Shown here: piece after piece, positions 63,648 to 64,000 of the stretch
Numbering within the stretch: the first letter of the stretch is position 1
How the letters are laid out: every line of letters starts with the position of its first letter
Assembly: GCA_004014935.1 (NCBI GenBank)
Contig: CP025325.1
Location: 1,674,001 to 1,738,000 of the forward strand
Reading direction: 5' to 3'
Source: Saccharomycopsis malanga
Lineage: Eukaryota > Ascomycota > Saccharomycetes > Ascoideales > Saccharomycopsidaceae
DNA length: 64,000 bases
Position numbers and translations under genes: made by a program
The notes under the pieces: generated by a model
What the model saw: only the letters and a program-made list of their open reading frames with translations
Told to the model about the DNA's origin: nothing
The model's database searches: none

Positions 63648-64000
63648 GTTGTAATGTAAAGCAGCGATTGGAGCATGTAATGTAGTATAATAGTAGTCAA
63701 GAGTCTGTCGTATGAAGCTTCAAAGACTCGGAGGTAAATAGCTCTCTAAGCAAAGAATGGTGATGGAAACGCGATCTTCAGCTAGTTTGATTTCCAAGTA
63801 GCGGCTATACCCTGATCTTGTTAAGCTATTCGCGATATGCTAATATTTTAGTTTTAAAATGATTATCAGTTGGTCATTATTGTATGGTGAATATTATTTG
63901 TTTACTTTTTGTGAAATGGTAAATATGAAAAAATCTAAACGCATATCAATGTGTATTGACGTGTATTTCTGCGGTAATCACATGATGTTGCACTATTATG
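63648..64000. other. SPC110 promoter side
   Basis: 353 bp of upstream sequence for SPC110, AT-rich toward the window end. ATCACATGAT near 63978 resembles a Cbf1-type site. No other gene is visible. Confidence 0.4.

Overview
This is a 64 kb nuclear window from a budding yeast of the CUG-Ser1 clade (the group of Candida, Debaryomyces and Scheffersomyces). The DNA is AT-rich and gene-dense, and every protein gene has a clear Saccharomycotina relative. CTG stands where serine is expected: the pyridoxal kinase codon at 38927-38929 fills the serine of the invariant FSNHTG motif. A complex I assembly factor, which Saccharomyces lacks, is also present. I cannot name the species.

Layout, left to right: CDC4, an intron-containing U3 snoRNA, ARP3 (two introns around a 4-nt exon), PRP9, a GAPDH gene, ATG4 (minus), SUP35, SGS1 (one intron), a full-length SINE, GCV2 (minus), a Rsa1/NUFIP-like gene, NCE103 (minus), YTM1, a SINE fragment, an RSC1/RSC2 gene, SINE fragments, a MET4-like bZIP gene, another SINE copy, a BUD16-like pyridoxal kinase, DUG2, LSB6 (minus), an NDUFAF2-like gene (minus, one intron), SINE fragments, a YHR112C-like PLP enzyme, YPT35, TRR1, a second full-length SINE, ISW2 (two introns), GGA2 (minus, one intron), a third SINE (minus), CNL1 and SPC110 (minus). 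No stand-alone tRNA gene, CRISPR array, LTR element or DNA transposon was seen. The introns proposed here were read from splice signals, reading phase and protein conservation.

The most interesting content is a dispersed family of short elements, at least ten copies or fragments in 64 kb. It has a tRNA-like head with A and B box motifs, an unrelated body holding a conserved small hairpin, and a 3' end with a TTA-rich tail. Copies are often 5'-truncated but keep the 3' end. Several are flanked by 11-15 bp direct repeats, one pair being a perfect 15-mer. This is the structure of a tRNA-derived SINE moved by LINE-type target-primed reverse transcription. I know of no such family described from CUG-Ser yeasts.

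Functional themes: sulfur and redox metabolism (MET4-like factor, DUG2, TRR1, YHR112C-like enzyme, with CACGTG sites nearby), PLP (a kinase and two PLP enzymes), RNA processing (U3, Rsa1-like, YTM1, PRP9) and chromatin (ISW2, RSC). These are ordinary housekeeping genes rather than a functional cluster.
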